In this document: in pieces, positions 1 to 20,600 of the stretch
How the letters are laid out: every line of letters begins with the position of its first letter
How positions within the stretch are numbered: the stretch's first letter is position 1
Assembly (NCBI GenBank): GCA_949775045.1
Contig: OX459095.1
Coordinates: 31,968,064 to 32,032,063 of the forward strand
Direction: 5' to 3'
From: Metridium senile
Taxonomy: Eukaryota > Cnidaria > Anthozoa > Actiniaria > Metridiidae
DNA: 64,000 bases
Made by a program: the position numbers and the translations under genes
The notes under the pieces: generated by a model
Told to the model about the DNA's origin: nothing
The model's input: only the letters and a program-made list of their open reading frames with translations
The model's database searches: none

Positions 1-9377
<9,377 letters not shown>

Positions 9378-9919
9378 ACTTACTCCCCAATAACCGAACA
9401 AACAAAACTGCAACACCTGCTTTATCCCGAAAATTCCTTCAATACGAGTCAAATCTTGATCGAGTTAAGTAAAGTTGGCCGAGAAAGATTGAGGAGAGAC
9501 GAGAAAGGAATGAGGCGAGAGTGGAGACATGTAGTAATCCCTGTGCGCATGCGCATTTCAGTTTTTAAAATCGTGCCGTTGAGGTTCTGACTTAGACGTA
9601 GGAACAGTTTTGTACTGTACACACAAACTGGCAGCATGTAAAGAAACATAAACTCGCAACTACATGGAAAAATGTCCATTCAAAGATAAAGAATAAACGA
9701 TATGGAGCCAAGTTGACCGGCCAATAGGAGCGAAGGAGAACCGCCTTGACGTAGAAAGTTTACCTGTGGCTGAAGCAAAAGAGATGGTTAGCACATAAAT
9801 ATAAGCGATAGAAAAATCCTTTATTTGTTTCCCATTACTTGATATACAGACTATTAGAAAGGAATCAAACGAACATTCAGATACATCCAGAGCGCAATCA
9901 CAGTAAATGGATTTTAAAA

Positions 9920-10168
9920 ATAGGCCTTTTGCAGGATCTGGCCACGTGACATAGATTCCAAAAAAATAGCTCTACTAAAAACATTATTGACATTTTCTGA
10001 AAGAGCGCATTAAAGTCATACTGTTGCTGAGTTTTAGATTTCTTTTACAATAAAATGTGATTGAAAATATTTAAAAAAAAATTCAAAACTCGAAACTCTA
10101 CAAAGAATGTTAGGCTGATTTTTTTGGGGAATTTATGTCACGTGACCACATCTTGCAAAAGGCCTATT
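9920..10168. repeat. MITE with ATAGGCCTTTTGCAGGATC ends
   Basis: The left end (ATAGGCCTTTTGCAGGATC, GCCACGTGACATAGATTCC) recurs inverted at 10118-10168 (TTTATGTCACGTGACC, CTTGCAAAAGGCCTAT). Its right edge coincides with the left edge of the next element. Confidence 0.75.
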
Positions 10169-10578
10169 GGCCATGTTCTAAATGACGAGGGGCAAGGAGG
10201 GGACTGGGGACTAGGTTTTAGATTTAATGCAATTAAGAAATATAGCCCATAGCATGAAAGAGCACATCAAAATATACAATATTACAGAATTACATTATAT
10301 TCTGTTGAATAATGACCAAGTAGCAGCCTTTCAAATATGTGAAAAATTATAAAGAAATGTATAGTTTGGAGGGACAAGCCATACATTCCTTTGTAATCTT
10401 ATGGATGTTTGAGAGACTATTGCAATGGAAATATACAACCAAATAGCATCAAAATTTGTGATATGGTATATGTTGATGTGCTTTTTCATGTTATGTAGTT
10501 TATTTATTAATTGCATTAATTCTAGAAACTAGTACCCAGTCCCCTCCTAGCCTATCCTCGTTTAGAACATGGCCAATT
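10166..10578. repeat. MITE with TTGGCCATGTTCTAAA ends
   Basis: Terminal inverted repeats are TTGGCCATGTTCTAAATGAC with GGAGGGGACTGGG at the left, and CCCAGTCCCCTCC with GTTTAGAACATGGCCAA at the right. A sub-terminal GAGCACATCAA and its complement TTGATGTGCT match two elements at 32146-32502, so this is the same family. Confidence 0.75.
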
Positions 10579-10963
10579 GCTACTGCATGTGTAATAATAT
10601 TTATTTAGTGGCCATTAGTCACTTAGACACTATCAAAGACAAGGAAGTTGTATTGAAGTATTTGAAGATTCTGGTCTTGCTGTCTTACAAGAACTAGTTT
10701 GGTCTTATTTCATAGTTTTAGTGTTTTTGCTCTGGGAGTATATTCTTGCAAACTGACAGCGGCTGCATGGGAGAGTACAAAACCCTCTGTACAAACAAAA
10801 CAAAATAGTGGGGAAGGGAAGAGAGAAACGAGTTAGTATCGTTTTAGTGTAAATACAATTATCAGTAATATTTTGTAGTAAAAATAATAGTGTTTAATAA
10901 ATTATAATAATATTATTTTAGAAAGATGTTTATTTGATAATGTTGCATGATACCTCTTCAATT

Positions 10964-11395
10964 CCTCGCCCTTGCATGGGTGGCGTGGTTTACTTCCGGG
11001 GGGTTCTCCCTTTGTGGTAGGGGTGATCGGCGTTGAAACGACCCCTAAAAGGGGTCATGCTCAATTCCTCGCCCTTGTATGGGTGGCGTGGTTTACTCCG
11101 GGGGGGGGGGGGGTACTCCCTTTGTCCAAGTGGTAGAGGTGATCGGCGGTGAAACGACCCCTAAAAGGTACACACAGACGAAATTAACTGTTAAAGCCTT
11201 GTTGATTTCAACCCCTAAAAGGTACGGCTGTGCGATGTTCTTAATTGCCAGCCAATCTTACAGAGTAAAAATGAAAACAGAAAAAAAAATAACCCTTAAA
11301 GATATGGAAACTGTAAAGGGATCCTAATAGGTACGCACAGGAAATATTTTTAACCTAAAAGGTACGCCGATCACCCCTACCACTTGGACCCGGAG
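10964..11395. repeat. Inverted-repeat element with a G-run and tandem left-end duplication
   Basis: The left end (TACTCCCTTTGTCCAAGTGG, GATCGGCG, CCCCTAAAAGGTAC) is mirrored at the right by AAAAGGTACGCCGATCACCC and CTACCACTTGGACC. About 100 bp starting with ATTCCTCGCCCTTG are duplicated in tandem at the left; the second copy carries a run of 14 G. A second family member lies at 35757-35985. Confidence 0.75.
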
Positions 11396-11924
11396 GGTTT
11401 ACTGCGTCCATTTCATCATTGTCCAGTGCCTTATAGTGTGCATGGGTAAATTAAGTTGTTTATGTGGTTCTCTCCCTTGCTACGATACGATGGTTTAATG
11501 CTTGTCCGGTTTTCCTCCCTCAGCAAAAGTATATGTGAGTCATGTGTTGTAAATATTAAATATAGTAGCGGCGATAGTGAGAGTTAGCGAACCTCACAGA
11601 CCGGCCTGCCTATGTCGCCTTTGATTTTCCATAATATTTTTCATATTCTATAAAAAATACGATATATAACGAGCAGGCGACTTTGTTTTTGTTTTGATAA
11701 TTTTGTATTTCCCGCCGGATGTTGATGCCCTCCAAAATCTCGTTGCTATGCGGTATCCAGGCACGTGACCAAGTCCTGCAAAGGGCCTATTGAAATGTCA
11801 AGGCCAACGTAACTGGGAGGTCGAACTTCAAACATAAAGCAGCACTCGCATGGAACCAACTACCTAGGCATGATATTATTGGTAAATTCATTGGAGGAAT
11901 AAAACGGCGAAAATAAATTTTCCT

Positions 11925-12092
11925 TGAATCTCATACTTCAATTTAAGCTTCAAAACCAGACGCGCGCGTGTTCCGCGGTTCCCGCCATGAATTCAGAAAC
12001 CGGATGAGAGGGTATTCCACGCTAAATACCCTCGCATCCGGTTTCGTTCTCAGCCAATCAGCGCGCGAGTTTAAATTGAAGTTTGAGATTCA
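11925..12092. repeat. Palindromic MITE
   Basis: The left arm TGAATCTCATACTTCAATTT and core AACCGGATGAGAGGGTATT return inverted as AATACCCTCGCATCCGGTTT and AAATTGAAGTTTGAGATTCA. The arms include GCGCGCG-rich segments. Confidence 0.8.
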
Positions 12093-13647
12093 TGTCAAAT
12101 CCAGTTACGTATACCTTTAAAGATAAGTTAACAAAAACAGGAACACTATTAACCTTATAACTTACGACAAGGAAACTTATATAATAACTAATAAGAACAA
12201 AGACTATATATTTTCGATATAAATATATTTATATTTATAAAATAACTATTTGAAACCGCGTATTTTGATTGGTTGAGGCGCGTGCAAAGAAATAGAAAAC
12301 TTGCTTTATGTGCTGTATGCAGTTATAAAGCACTTGGGTATTGTCAGACACTTCGCGTCGTGCTTTTCTTAACACTTCTCTCGTGTTAACATGCACGCGT
12401 GCTTTAGAGCAGATTTCGTGTGACTGTGAAAAGTTCAGTGTCGTGTGCGTGCCTTGCCGCGATCGTGATGTTTCTAGAATTTTTTGACTTGCCTTTCCGT
12501 GCCTTGACCGCGTTCGTGCCGTGAGCGTTTCATAGTCATACGAAATCTGCTCTATAACTGCACATAACACGTGCACGCGTTTTCTAAGTCTTCAATAGTC
12601 TTAGAGTTCTAGCGTTATTTTGATTTATAGTTTATTTGCATAATTTACAGTAATAGCCCGCGTATAAGAGCCAAGAGCCTGTTAGGCTAAGATTTTCATT
12701 TCAAGCCCCCTCTACATAAGAACCTATTAAGGTTTAAGTACCATTTATATAAGAATTATATAATAAAGAAATCATGTATGTATGTACCCTGTTTACATGT
12801 AAGACACTACTTTTAAATTGCAAACATCGTAAAAGAAAAGAATGAAATCAAATAAAAATTGAAAAACAAAACACAAATTATTTGAATAATAAAACAACAT
12901 TAAAATAATTAAGTTAAATTAAAATAAAAACTCTAGATATTGTAAACAACTTTTTCTCAGCAAATTACACCTATTTCACAGCCAAAGCTACAGTCCACAC
13001 ACTGAACCCTGCAAAGGACGTCGTAGCCAGCAGCCTTTTTGCCTTTTTGAGAATTTAGGATCTTGGGCTTCCTGTGTTAATTTTTTGACCGCGCGAAATA
13101 TGGAGCTTAGCCAAAAATGGATTGTTTTATTAAAATTGTTTTGATATATTAGGGGTTTTTCTATTTTCTTATTTTAATTATTTTTCGTTGTATTTGTGAC
13201 TTTCCTAAGATAAAATCGCATCAGGCTGCTCTTTTCTTTTGAATGGCAGGCTCTCTATGACTTCAGCCAATCAATTTTATGAAAATGAGTTTTAGACATC
13301 GCGCGCCAATTATATCAGTACTAAAACCAACACATTCTATTCTTAACAATTATATACTTATACAATAATGACAATGCTTTCTGTTTTTGGTGGTAGTGGT
13401 AATTGAAATCAAACCAATTATCAATATCTACCCCCAAAAGAGAAGGCATTAGGGTTATGTGAAACTGAGTAGAGAATAGAGCGGGCTCAGCAAGAAATAA
13501 TAATAATAATAATAATCGATGTTTATTCAGGAAAGCCTTCTTCGCAAAAGTGTTTTATAGTAGGGTCCTGCAAAGTAAGAGCACTGCAGATTATCGATAG
13601 AAAGATATATTAACATTGCTAATCACAAAAGTTAACTGACAGACAAA

Positions 13648-14595
13648 ATGAATCAAAATTCATCCATGAGTAATTGTGAGTTGGAACTATCCCAAGAAGA
13701 TCTACATGATTTAAATGCGTTTTGCATTGTACAAGCTATTATAATATCACTGTGTATTCCACCTACTATCGTACTAAACGCTTTAGTTCTGGTGGGTATA
13801 TACAAGAGTCCATCGCTACATTCACCGTCCAATGTTCTTCTTTGTGGCTTGGCCCTTACTGATCTTGGTGCAGGTGCCATAGCCATGCCAGTTTTAGTTC
13901 TCGAATATATTTCATACGTTGTAGACATGCCATCGATTACATGTACCATCACTTTAATTGGAAAAGTAATAGTAACACCATTTTCTGGAGTGTCGTTTGT
14001 AACTATAACATTGGTCAGTCTAGATCGGCTATTAGCACTGCAGTTTCATATGCGCTATAACCAAATAGTGAACAATTATAGGATTGCAAGTAGTGTGGCG
14101 TTCGTTTGGATTGCTGCAATCATAATCGCTTCTTCATATTTCTGGTGTAACGACGTATTAAAGTGGTCCTCGGTTATCATTTTTATGACATGTCTTATCA
14201 CATGTTCAATTAATAATGTTGTTGTTTTTCGAATTCTGCGTCGTCATCAAGTAGACATACAGCGTCAACAGCAACAAGTTCAATCCAATTCCCTGGAAAA
14301 TGATATCAGTATCGATATGGCTCAAAAGAGAAGAAGATCAAGAAGTATGCTGTGGGTTTATATATTATTTCTTGCTTGCTACACACCTTTTTTGGCTACG
14401 AGAATTTTACGCAACCTAAAAGGCAAAAACACTAAACCCCTATTTGTGTCATTCGAAGTTACATATCATTTGATGTACTTGAACTCTCTACTGAACCCGA
14501 TATTTTATTGCATTAAGATGGAGTCGATACGAAAGGCTATGTTTAGATCGTTACCATTAAAAGTACGTACATTTTTTCAAATGGTTCAACACTAA
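13648..14595 (+). CDS. Intronless class A (rhodopsin-like) G-protein-coupled receptor, orphan, 315 aa
   Basis: A seven-helix receptor in a single exon. Visible landmarks: an N-glycosylation site (NSS) in a short N-terminus; TM1 near residues 24-50 with the conserved Asn in IVLNALVLVG; TM2 with LALTDLG (Asp 2.50); a Cys at the start of TM3 and SLDRLLAL, where the usual DRY reads DRL; TM4 with VAFVW; a very short second extracellular loop (WCNDVLKW); TM6 with CYTPF in place of CWxP; and TM7 ending NPIFY. A Gln-rich, then Lys/Arg-rich third intracellular loop (QRQQQQ, KRRRSR) precedes TM6. The short loop 2 and the missing Pro in TM5 recall melanocortin- or adenosine-type receptors, but the ligand cannot be assigned. 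The start codon has AAA upstream and no earlier in-frame ATG that adds a plausible N-terminus. Confidence 0.92.
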   Translation: MNQNSSMSNCELELSQEDLHDLNAFCIVQAIIISLCIPPTIVLNALVLVGIYKSPSLHSPSNVLLCGLALTDLGAGAIAMPVLVLEYISYVVDMPSITCTITLIGKVIVTPFSGVSFVTITLVSLDRLLALQFHMRYNQIVNNYRIASSVAFVWIAAIIIASSYFWCNDVLKWSSVIIFMTCLITCSINNVVVFRILRRHQVDIQRQQQQVQSNSLENDISIDMAQKRRRSRSMLWVYILFLACYTPFLATRILRNLKGKNTKPLFVSFEVTYHLMYLNSLLNPIFYCIKMESIRKAMFRSLPLKVRTFFQMVQH

Positions 14596-15293
14596 GAGCT
14601 TGCACAACACTTTTCATTGGCACTTTTCAACGCTTTACTTGCACGTTGGACTCCACTGTATAACTTGAATATCACAATATTTGACACCAAGATACGTACT
14701 GGCAGCAAAGCTGAAACGTACGTGCTGGGAACAGGAGAGAACAGGAATCTGCCGAACATCAGCATGAATCATGAACATTTTTTTTGTGTGACTGTTTAAA
14801 TATTCGTTTCAATCAGATTCGTACGCACCGGAATGAAAATATCAAACTTTTTCTCGTTCCACGGTTGATATTAACAATTGATTTTTCCATAAGGTGGTAG
14901 GATATGACGTAGTGTACTGTAATGTATGTACTGCCTCGTACCACGTGAAGGAAGGAAACACCTGGTCCACCAGCCAAGATAATGAAATATTCAAACATTG
15001 GCTTAAGATCACTTATGTTTTTGTTCCTTTTTCTCTAATCCATCTGAAATTTTGTAGCAAAAGCAAGCAAAAGCTACAAAAGCGTCTCTCCCCCCTTGCC
15101 TCACTCCCCGCTCGGCTGTTAATCCCTCATTCTCGCGCGCGCGCGGCCAGATTTTCGTCCGGTTGAACCTCAACTCGTTTCCTCGGAGTTTTCGCGTAAA
15201 AGTAGGGACTGTTTTGCAGTCTAATAAGTATTTGTGATTCAGAGTGCTTGGGCTACCTGCGGTTGTTGTTTTATACACGGTTCTATCTACGTC
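14596..15293. other. Intergenic, no gene recognised
   Basis: Short frames only. One notable stretch near 15135 is an alternating CG run (TCGCGCGCGCGCGG) inside an otherwise AT-rich region. Confidence 0.6.
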
Positions 15294-15817
15294 GTCAATT
15301 TATCCCGGGCGATGTCTGACACCCTCCCGCGATACAATTTCATCACGTCAGCGGTGGTACAATGTAGTGTCTCATGACATTTTAAGTGATAAGCTGTCAA
15401 CACTCTCAGCTCCTTGTATTTTTCATGAAACACTGATATAAGCCGTAAATTGCGAAATTTATAGATGCCTGTGTATTATAATAATAAGCTAGTTTATTAT
15501 TTATATAGCGCTTTATATGTAATATACTCTAAAGCGCTTTACATGTAGAAGAAAACTAAAAGAAAATGTCTATAAAAAAAATCGGAAATAGATAATTTAA
15601 AATCTATAAATTACATTTCTAAGCAGAACTATGAAAAATTTATAGTAGTATATACAATATCTACTTTAATAAACTAAAGTATATTAAGGATATTAAAAGT
15701 GTCTAAAATGATTGCTTGAATAAAAAGAGTTTTTTTTGGAGAGTTTTAATATGTCTCTCTTTTTCTTTTTTTTAGGCTTTTTTAGTGACTGACTTCGTGT
15801 ATAAGACCACTAGTGTG

Positions 15818-16092
15818 TATACACCCATTTTAATTAACGTTGTCCATCTGGAATGGTTGATCTGAGACCGATAGGAATTGTGGGAGCTCGTTAAACTGCA
15901 AATGCACTATCATAATCACGCTTGAATATTAATGTTTACTTCTGAAATACTGTTATCTGTAATTCACATGATTCAGCACCATTCAAGTGTGATTAAAACA
16001 ATGTATATTTGAAATTTAATGAACTCCCACAATTCCTATCGGTCTCAGATCAACCATTCCAGATGGACAACGTTAATTGAAATAGGTGTATA
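15818..16092. repeat. TATACACC-type MITE, copy 1 of 2
   Basis: Terminal inverted repeats of about 70 bp (ATTAACGTTGTCCATCTGG, AATGGTTGATCTGAGACC, GATAGGAATTGTGGGAG), with the same sequence inverted at the right end. The second copy is at 45453-45715 in the same orientation with the same interior (TTTACTTCTGAAAT). Confidence 0.85.
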
Positions 16093-16190
16093 TACTGTAC
16101 ATCATAGAGCAGTAAGAGTGATGTATGTATATGTAAGAGTGATGTATATGTATATAGTATATAAAGAGATATATACTATTAAGGCCTAGT

Positions 16191-16637
16191 CTGGGACCTT
16201 AACTCGCCTTAACTCACACAAACTCGCATTAACTCGCACAAGCTCGCAGTAAATTACTCAATGTCATAATGCACAGGGAATTGCCTTAACCTCATCTCAC
16301 AAAGCTGAAACATTAAACAAATAATTAAGGTTCAGCCGTGGTTCAACCTTAATTATTTATTTTATTATATAAAATTCGATTAAAAATTGTTCAAAAATCG
16401 TTCAAAAAAGTCTGTTTGATTTCGAAAACTTACGACCGTGGTTTATACTCTCATAAACCACGCTTGTTTGGCCAATCAGAGCGCGCGTTAGAATCAATCT
16501 ATATAATAAACACATATAAGTCATGTTCTTTTAGTGTCACTCCAAATTATGGGATTTTTCCTTAACTCGCCTTAACTCGCCTTAACTCGCCCAAACTCGC
16601 TGCGAGTTAAGGCGAGTTTAGGTCCCAGACTAGGCCT
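16191..16637. repeat. Element with AGGCCTAGTCTGGGACC ends and CTTAACTCGC repeats
   Basis: The left end AAGGCCTAGTCTGGGACCTT is mirrored by GGTCCCAGACTAGGCCT. Both ends continue into short tandem CCTTAACTCGC units. The interior holds smaller hairpins (GGTTCAGCCGTGGTTCAACC near 16330; GTGGTTTATACTCTCATAAAC near 16440, a 21-bp foldback described here only by its two halves). Confidence 0.75.
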
Positions 16638-17512
16638 CTATTAAGAATATGCTTATACCTAGAATGAGTACTTGTTAAGTCTGATTTCCTTTTTCTTTTA
16701 TGTATTCCCACAATTAATTTCAAATTTTTTTGCTACGCTACTAGTTGTCAGTATTTTATAGAAACACAAATAAGAAAACATGCAAGTATTTCATAAAATA
16801 TATATTATGTCAATTTTAATACAAATAACGATCTCATGCAATGAATACATCAAGTGGATTACGTAAACACTCCTTATGGGGACCGCTGACATAATAAAAT
16901 TGTATCGCGGGAGGGTGTCAGACATCGCCCGGGATAAATTGATGACCGCTTATATATTTCTTGTCATTAGTTTTAGTTTTTAAAATGTCTAATCTTATTA
17001 TCGTATTATTCCATACCAAGGCAACAAGACCTCCTAGTGGTGTTGGTAGTGGAGTTGGACAAAATTCGTCAACAAATAGACTGAAGCGGTTTAGCAATAG
17101 AAAATTGTCTGCTAGTGTTCTGATTTGCTTTTCAGACCAGTCGTCAATCGCGGGATACAGGAACCCCACAATCTACAAACGCGCCACAGGAAACCCAAAG
17201 ACTACAAGCGCGCGCCCCAAACAAAGAAATCAAAAGATTCGCGCGCATTTTTTTAACTGAATCTTTATTGAAAAATAAAAATTCTCGAAAGGAGTAGTTG
17301 GGCTACCTATGTTCAGACTTCATGTATTAAACTGACGTGTTCTTGAAATAAACCGCTTTCCATCTGGGTACAGAGAAGACTGTTATGTTGAGCGATTATG
17401 CTGGAGTTGACTTGTCTCAGTGTCGATCGTGACAGCAATAACTTCTATTGACCTTCCCGGGCCTCTATAAAACGTCTTATAAATCACAAATTATGCTCAT
17501 AATACCGATAAC

Positions 17513-17585
17513 CTTTGCAAGCTTCAGAGTGTGGACTGTAGCTTCGGCTGCGACAAAGATTGAAATAGGTGTATTAGCCGAGAAA
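17513..17585 (-). repeat. Fragment inverted relative to 12951-13018
   Basis: AGTGTGGACTGTAGCTTCGG and AAATAGGTGTATTAGC are the complement of ACACCTATTTCACAGCC and AAGCTACAGTCCACAC at 12951-13018. The outer ends share TACACCTATTTC with the 15818 MITE family, so both are probably terminal pieces of one element family that happen to flank the GPCR gene. Confidence 0.5.
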
Positions 17586-17670
17586 GCCTGGGCTCTAGCT
17601 AAATTAGCATTTGCGATGTTATGAGCGAAAGTGTGAACTACTATTGTCGCTGATCGCTTGCTTCAAAAAC

Positions 17671-20600
17671 ATGGACAAGAAAGGGTAAAGCCTTGGTTTT
17701 CATAGCCCAAACTAATGCTACAGTATATTAAGAATGCTAAAACCTCTCTGCTTGCTTTGCTAGATCCAAGCTTCATTCTATCATCGAGAAATTGTCCGAG
17801 CAGTGCAAAAACGGGGAAGACGAAATCCCGCCATCGCAACAAGAAGTGACTGAAGTGAGTATAGCTTTATGATGCCGAATGTATAACTTAAGATGATTTA
17901 CGTTAATGTTTGTTGAAGTTGTAACTCAATGAGAAATAGTATTCTTTGCCATCCGGCTGTTTTTTTGGATTTGTGTTGTATTTGTTGTTGTTTCGTGATG
18001 GCGGGAATGCATGTTGAACAATTTGTTAAGGGAGCACTACACTTCAAAATGGCCGCCATGCAAGTGATCGTCAAGAAACTCACTGATAGCTTTGCAATTC
18101 AAAATACTTCATAGTGTAAATATTCAGGTCTCTTTGTTATTATTAAGTATTTGCTGTGATTCTGTGTAGGCGAAATAGAATGTTTGAACAAATTTTTAAG
18201 GTAGACATGAACTTCAAAATGGCAACCATGCAATTGAAATAGTGAAAGCACTTGGAGTATGGTTTTCTTTGGATCCTGATGATTCCTTAAAAATTAATTA
18301 TAATGAAAAAATAACGGAAGTAAAAAAAAGTTTAAGAGTCTTGGAACTTCGCCGTTTAACATTATTGGGAAAAATCGTCGTACTCAAAAGTCTTATTGTC
18401 TCTCAGTTAATCTATATCCTCTCCCCCCTGCTGCACTGCATAGTGCAACAGATGACATTAAAGGCCCAGTATCGACGGGGATGCTTTGCGTGCCTCGACC
18501 TAATTTCATGTATCACGAAATTATCAAAGTTCATAATGCCTTCTCAATCCAAATAATCCTAAGTAATCCCGCTAATATCTCAAAACATTTCATTGTATTT
18601 AAGTTCTCAATGTATTTTACAACATCTGTGCCACAATATTTTGTATATTTTCCGTAAATAGATGTAAATAACAAGCTTTGATGTTTGAGTAGATTACAAT
18701 CAACTCGGCCGTTTCCAGGCATCTCATTCCGATCCACGGACTAGCAGTTAAAATATGCCATAGAGCTGCTCAGACGAGACGATAATATACTATGGACATT
18801 AAAAATACTTATTAACTTTATATTTGGAGCTCAACTTTCTTAAACATATTTTTACTACAACGATTGCTTAATAATAACAAAGCGGACAAATCGAGTTGAT
18901 CAATATCTGAATATCGTTACTTTGATAATACAACAGAAATAACTGAAATACACATAACATACCATGCCCAATCCTTTATTATGTTCACCGCATACTATTA
19001 CACGATAGTTTTCTTCTCAGGGATGCATTTAAGGATATTCAGAAACACTCAAAAGCTCAAAGGTTTGTCGAAAGAGTTCGCTACTTTCATGTATGTTGAT
19101 ATGTGATATTTTTCGTATCTCTGTACGGCTTTGGACTTTGAACTCACACGGTTTTTGGACAATTAGAGAGCGCCTTTTAACAATAACGCTATTTTAATTT
19201 TACAAAAACAAACGGCCGCAAAGCATCCCAGTCGATACTGGGCCTTTAACAAGATTTTTTATAGAGACGGAAAAAGAGATGATATCAAAAGAAATATAAT
19301 GATAAGCAATTATAGAAATGGATGACTAAAGATGATAGATATAGATTCTATTAACCCTTTGATTCCTACGGCGCCCGAAACCGCCCGTAAAAATAGCCGC
19401 GGCAGGTCCAAGAATTTGCCTTTAGTCAAACTCCAAACCTGACTTTGTTCTAAGCCCGCCAAAACCGAATGAACCAAACATCGATCGTTGTTTTGCTGAC
19501 AAAGTGAGATTCCTCGTTGCTTTCTTCCAGAAAGTGAGCTCTTTGCTACCTTGAAGCTTAATGATGCTCTTCCAGTAATGACAAAAGGCAAAATATGACC
19601 CTAAAATTAACGAAATTCCGATTTAAGCCAACTTTGAGCCAGTGTAAATATCCAATGATGCTTCGAAACCATCTTAAAGTCATGTGGCCTGAGAACTTGA
19701 ACCCCTGAGATTACAAAACAGCAGCACTTTCCATGGTAACGCCAAATATGGAGTCAAGAAATCCTATGGATCGTTTATATCAAGAAAATCGCTCAAAAAT
19801 GTCAAAAAAGCCCAGTAGTCAAAGGGTTAATAAAGCTCTTAAATCAACATGGGTTAAAAATATCTCGATAACACAATAACGGAAAATGGAAACTCTTTTT
19901 TGACCATGCACTTCATGAGTATGGGGGGACTAAAATTTTTGAAGGAAACCTTTGTAAAAAGACCTGAAAAAACACTACTATGTACATGATAGTTTTATCA
20001 AGGAATTACTTATGATATGGTCAGACATTACTTTCGATGACAATTATACGATCTGTTGATTTTCTATCTTTTCTGAATATGTGAAACAACAATTAAAATA
20101 GGTAATATACCTGTGTACTATCATCGTCATCTTTCGGCCCTTCAGGTCGAGATGCTCAGGACCACTTTGCCCCACACCAACATTGCGCCAGCAATGTCTG
20201 CCCTGTCAATTACCGAGTCCCTTGCTATTACGTCTGGAAATGTCATTTCCCTTGAATGGACAGGGCCGTGTGGTTTCCACAGGAGGAGTGATTGAATAAT
20301 CTTGCCATTAGCTTGTTGGCAGTGGCTGGCAAACTGGAGACAGCGCTTTGTCAGCTTCTGGGAGACTGGGTGGAGATTACTATAAAACATGGTCCTTGCA
20401 GGTGGTAAACAAAGTAGAGCATTTAATGAGAGATAAAACAAACTTTCTATCTTTTACAGAATTTAAATGCAACTTTAAAACCAATTTTTTTTCTTGGCAG
20501 GTCATTTTGTATCCTTTAAACATCTAGTGGGAAAAACAACTATAAAACTATAGAATGATAAAAATAGTGAATGATAAATATGACTAATTAAGGATTTTGT

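Larger units (their letters stand above)
9378..13647. other. Intergenic region between MED23 and the GPCR gene
   Basis: No supported gene. The DNA is AT-rich and crowded with inverted-repeat elements, listed separately. An orphan terminal piece (CACGTGACCAAGTCCTGCAA at about 11763) belongs to the 9920-10168 family. Residual frames such as that at 12235-12576 (-) have no recognisable domain. Confidence 0.7.
15294..16945. mobile_element. Composite inverted-repeat block with about 50-bp near-perfect ends
   Basis: GTCAATTTATCCCGGGCGAT, GTCTGACACCCTCCCGCGAT and ACAATTT at 15295-15340 return as an exact inverted copy at about 16896-16940, followed on both inner sides by GTCAGCGGT. Between them lie a CGCTTTA-type tail (TATAGCGCTTTATATG and AAAGCGCTTTACATG near 15506-15546), a MITE at 15818-16092 and another element at 16191-16637. 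No transposase reading frame was found, so this is a non-autonomous element hit by later insertions, or two flanking solo copies. Confidence 0.65.
18242..20070 (+). pseudogene. Decayed LINE (non-LTR retrotransposon) reverse-transcriptase C-terminal fragment
   Basis: Translation gives pieces typical of the region after the LINE polymerase core: ALGVWFSLDPDD, then LTLLGKIVVLKSLIVSQLIY, resuming after an insertion with FYRDGKRDDIKR, and after a second insertion with KALKSTWVKN, KWKLFFDHALHEYGG and HYYVHDSFIKELL. Frameshifts and stops show it is dead. It lies in intron 2 of the zinc-finger gene, in sense orientation, interrupted at 18461-19247 and 19351-19830. The upstream polymerase motifs are absent, which fits 5' truncation. 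Confidence 0.85.
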
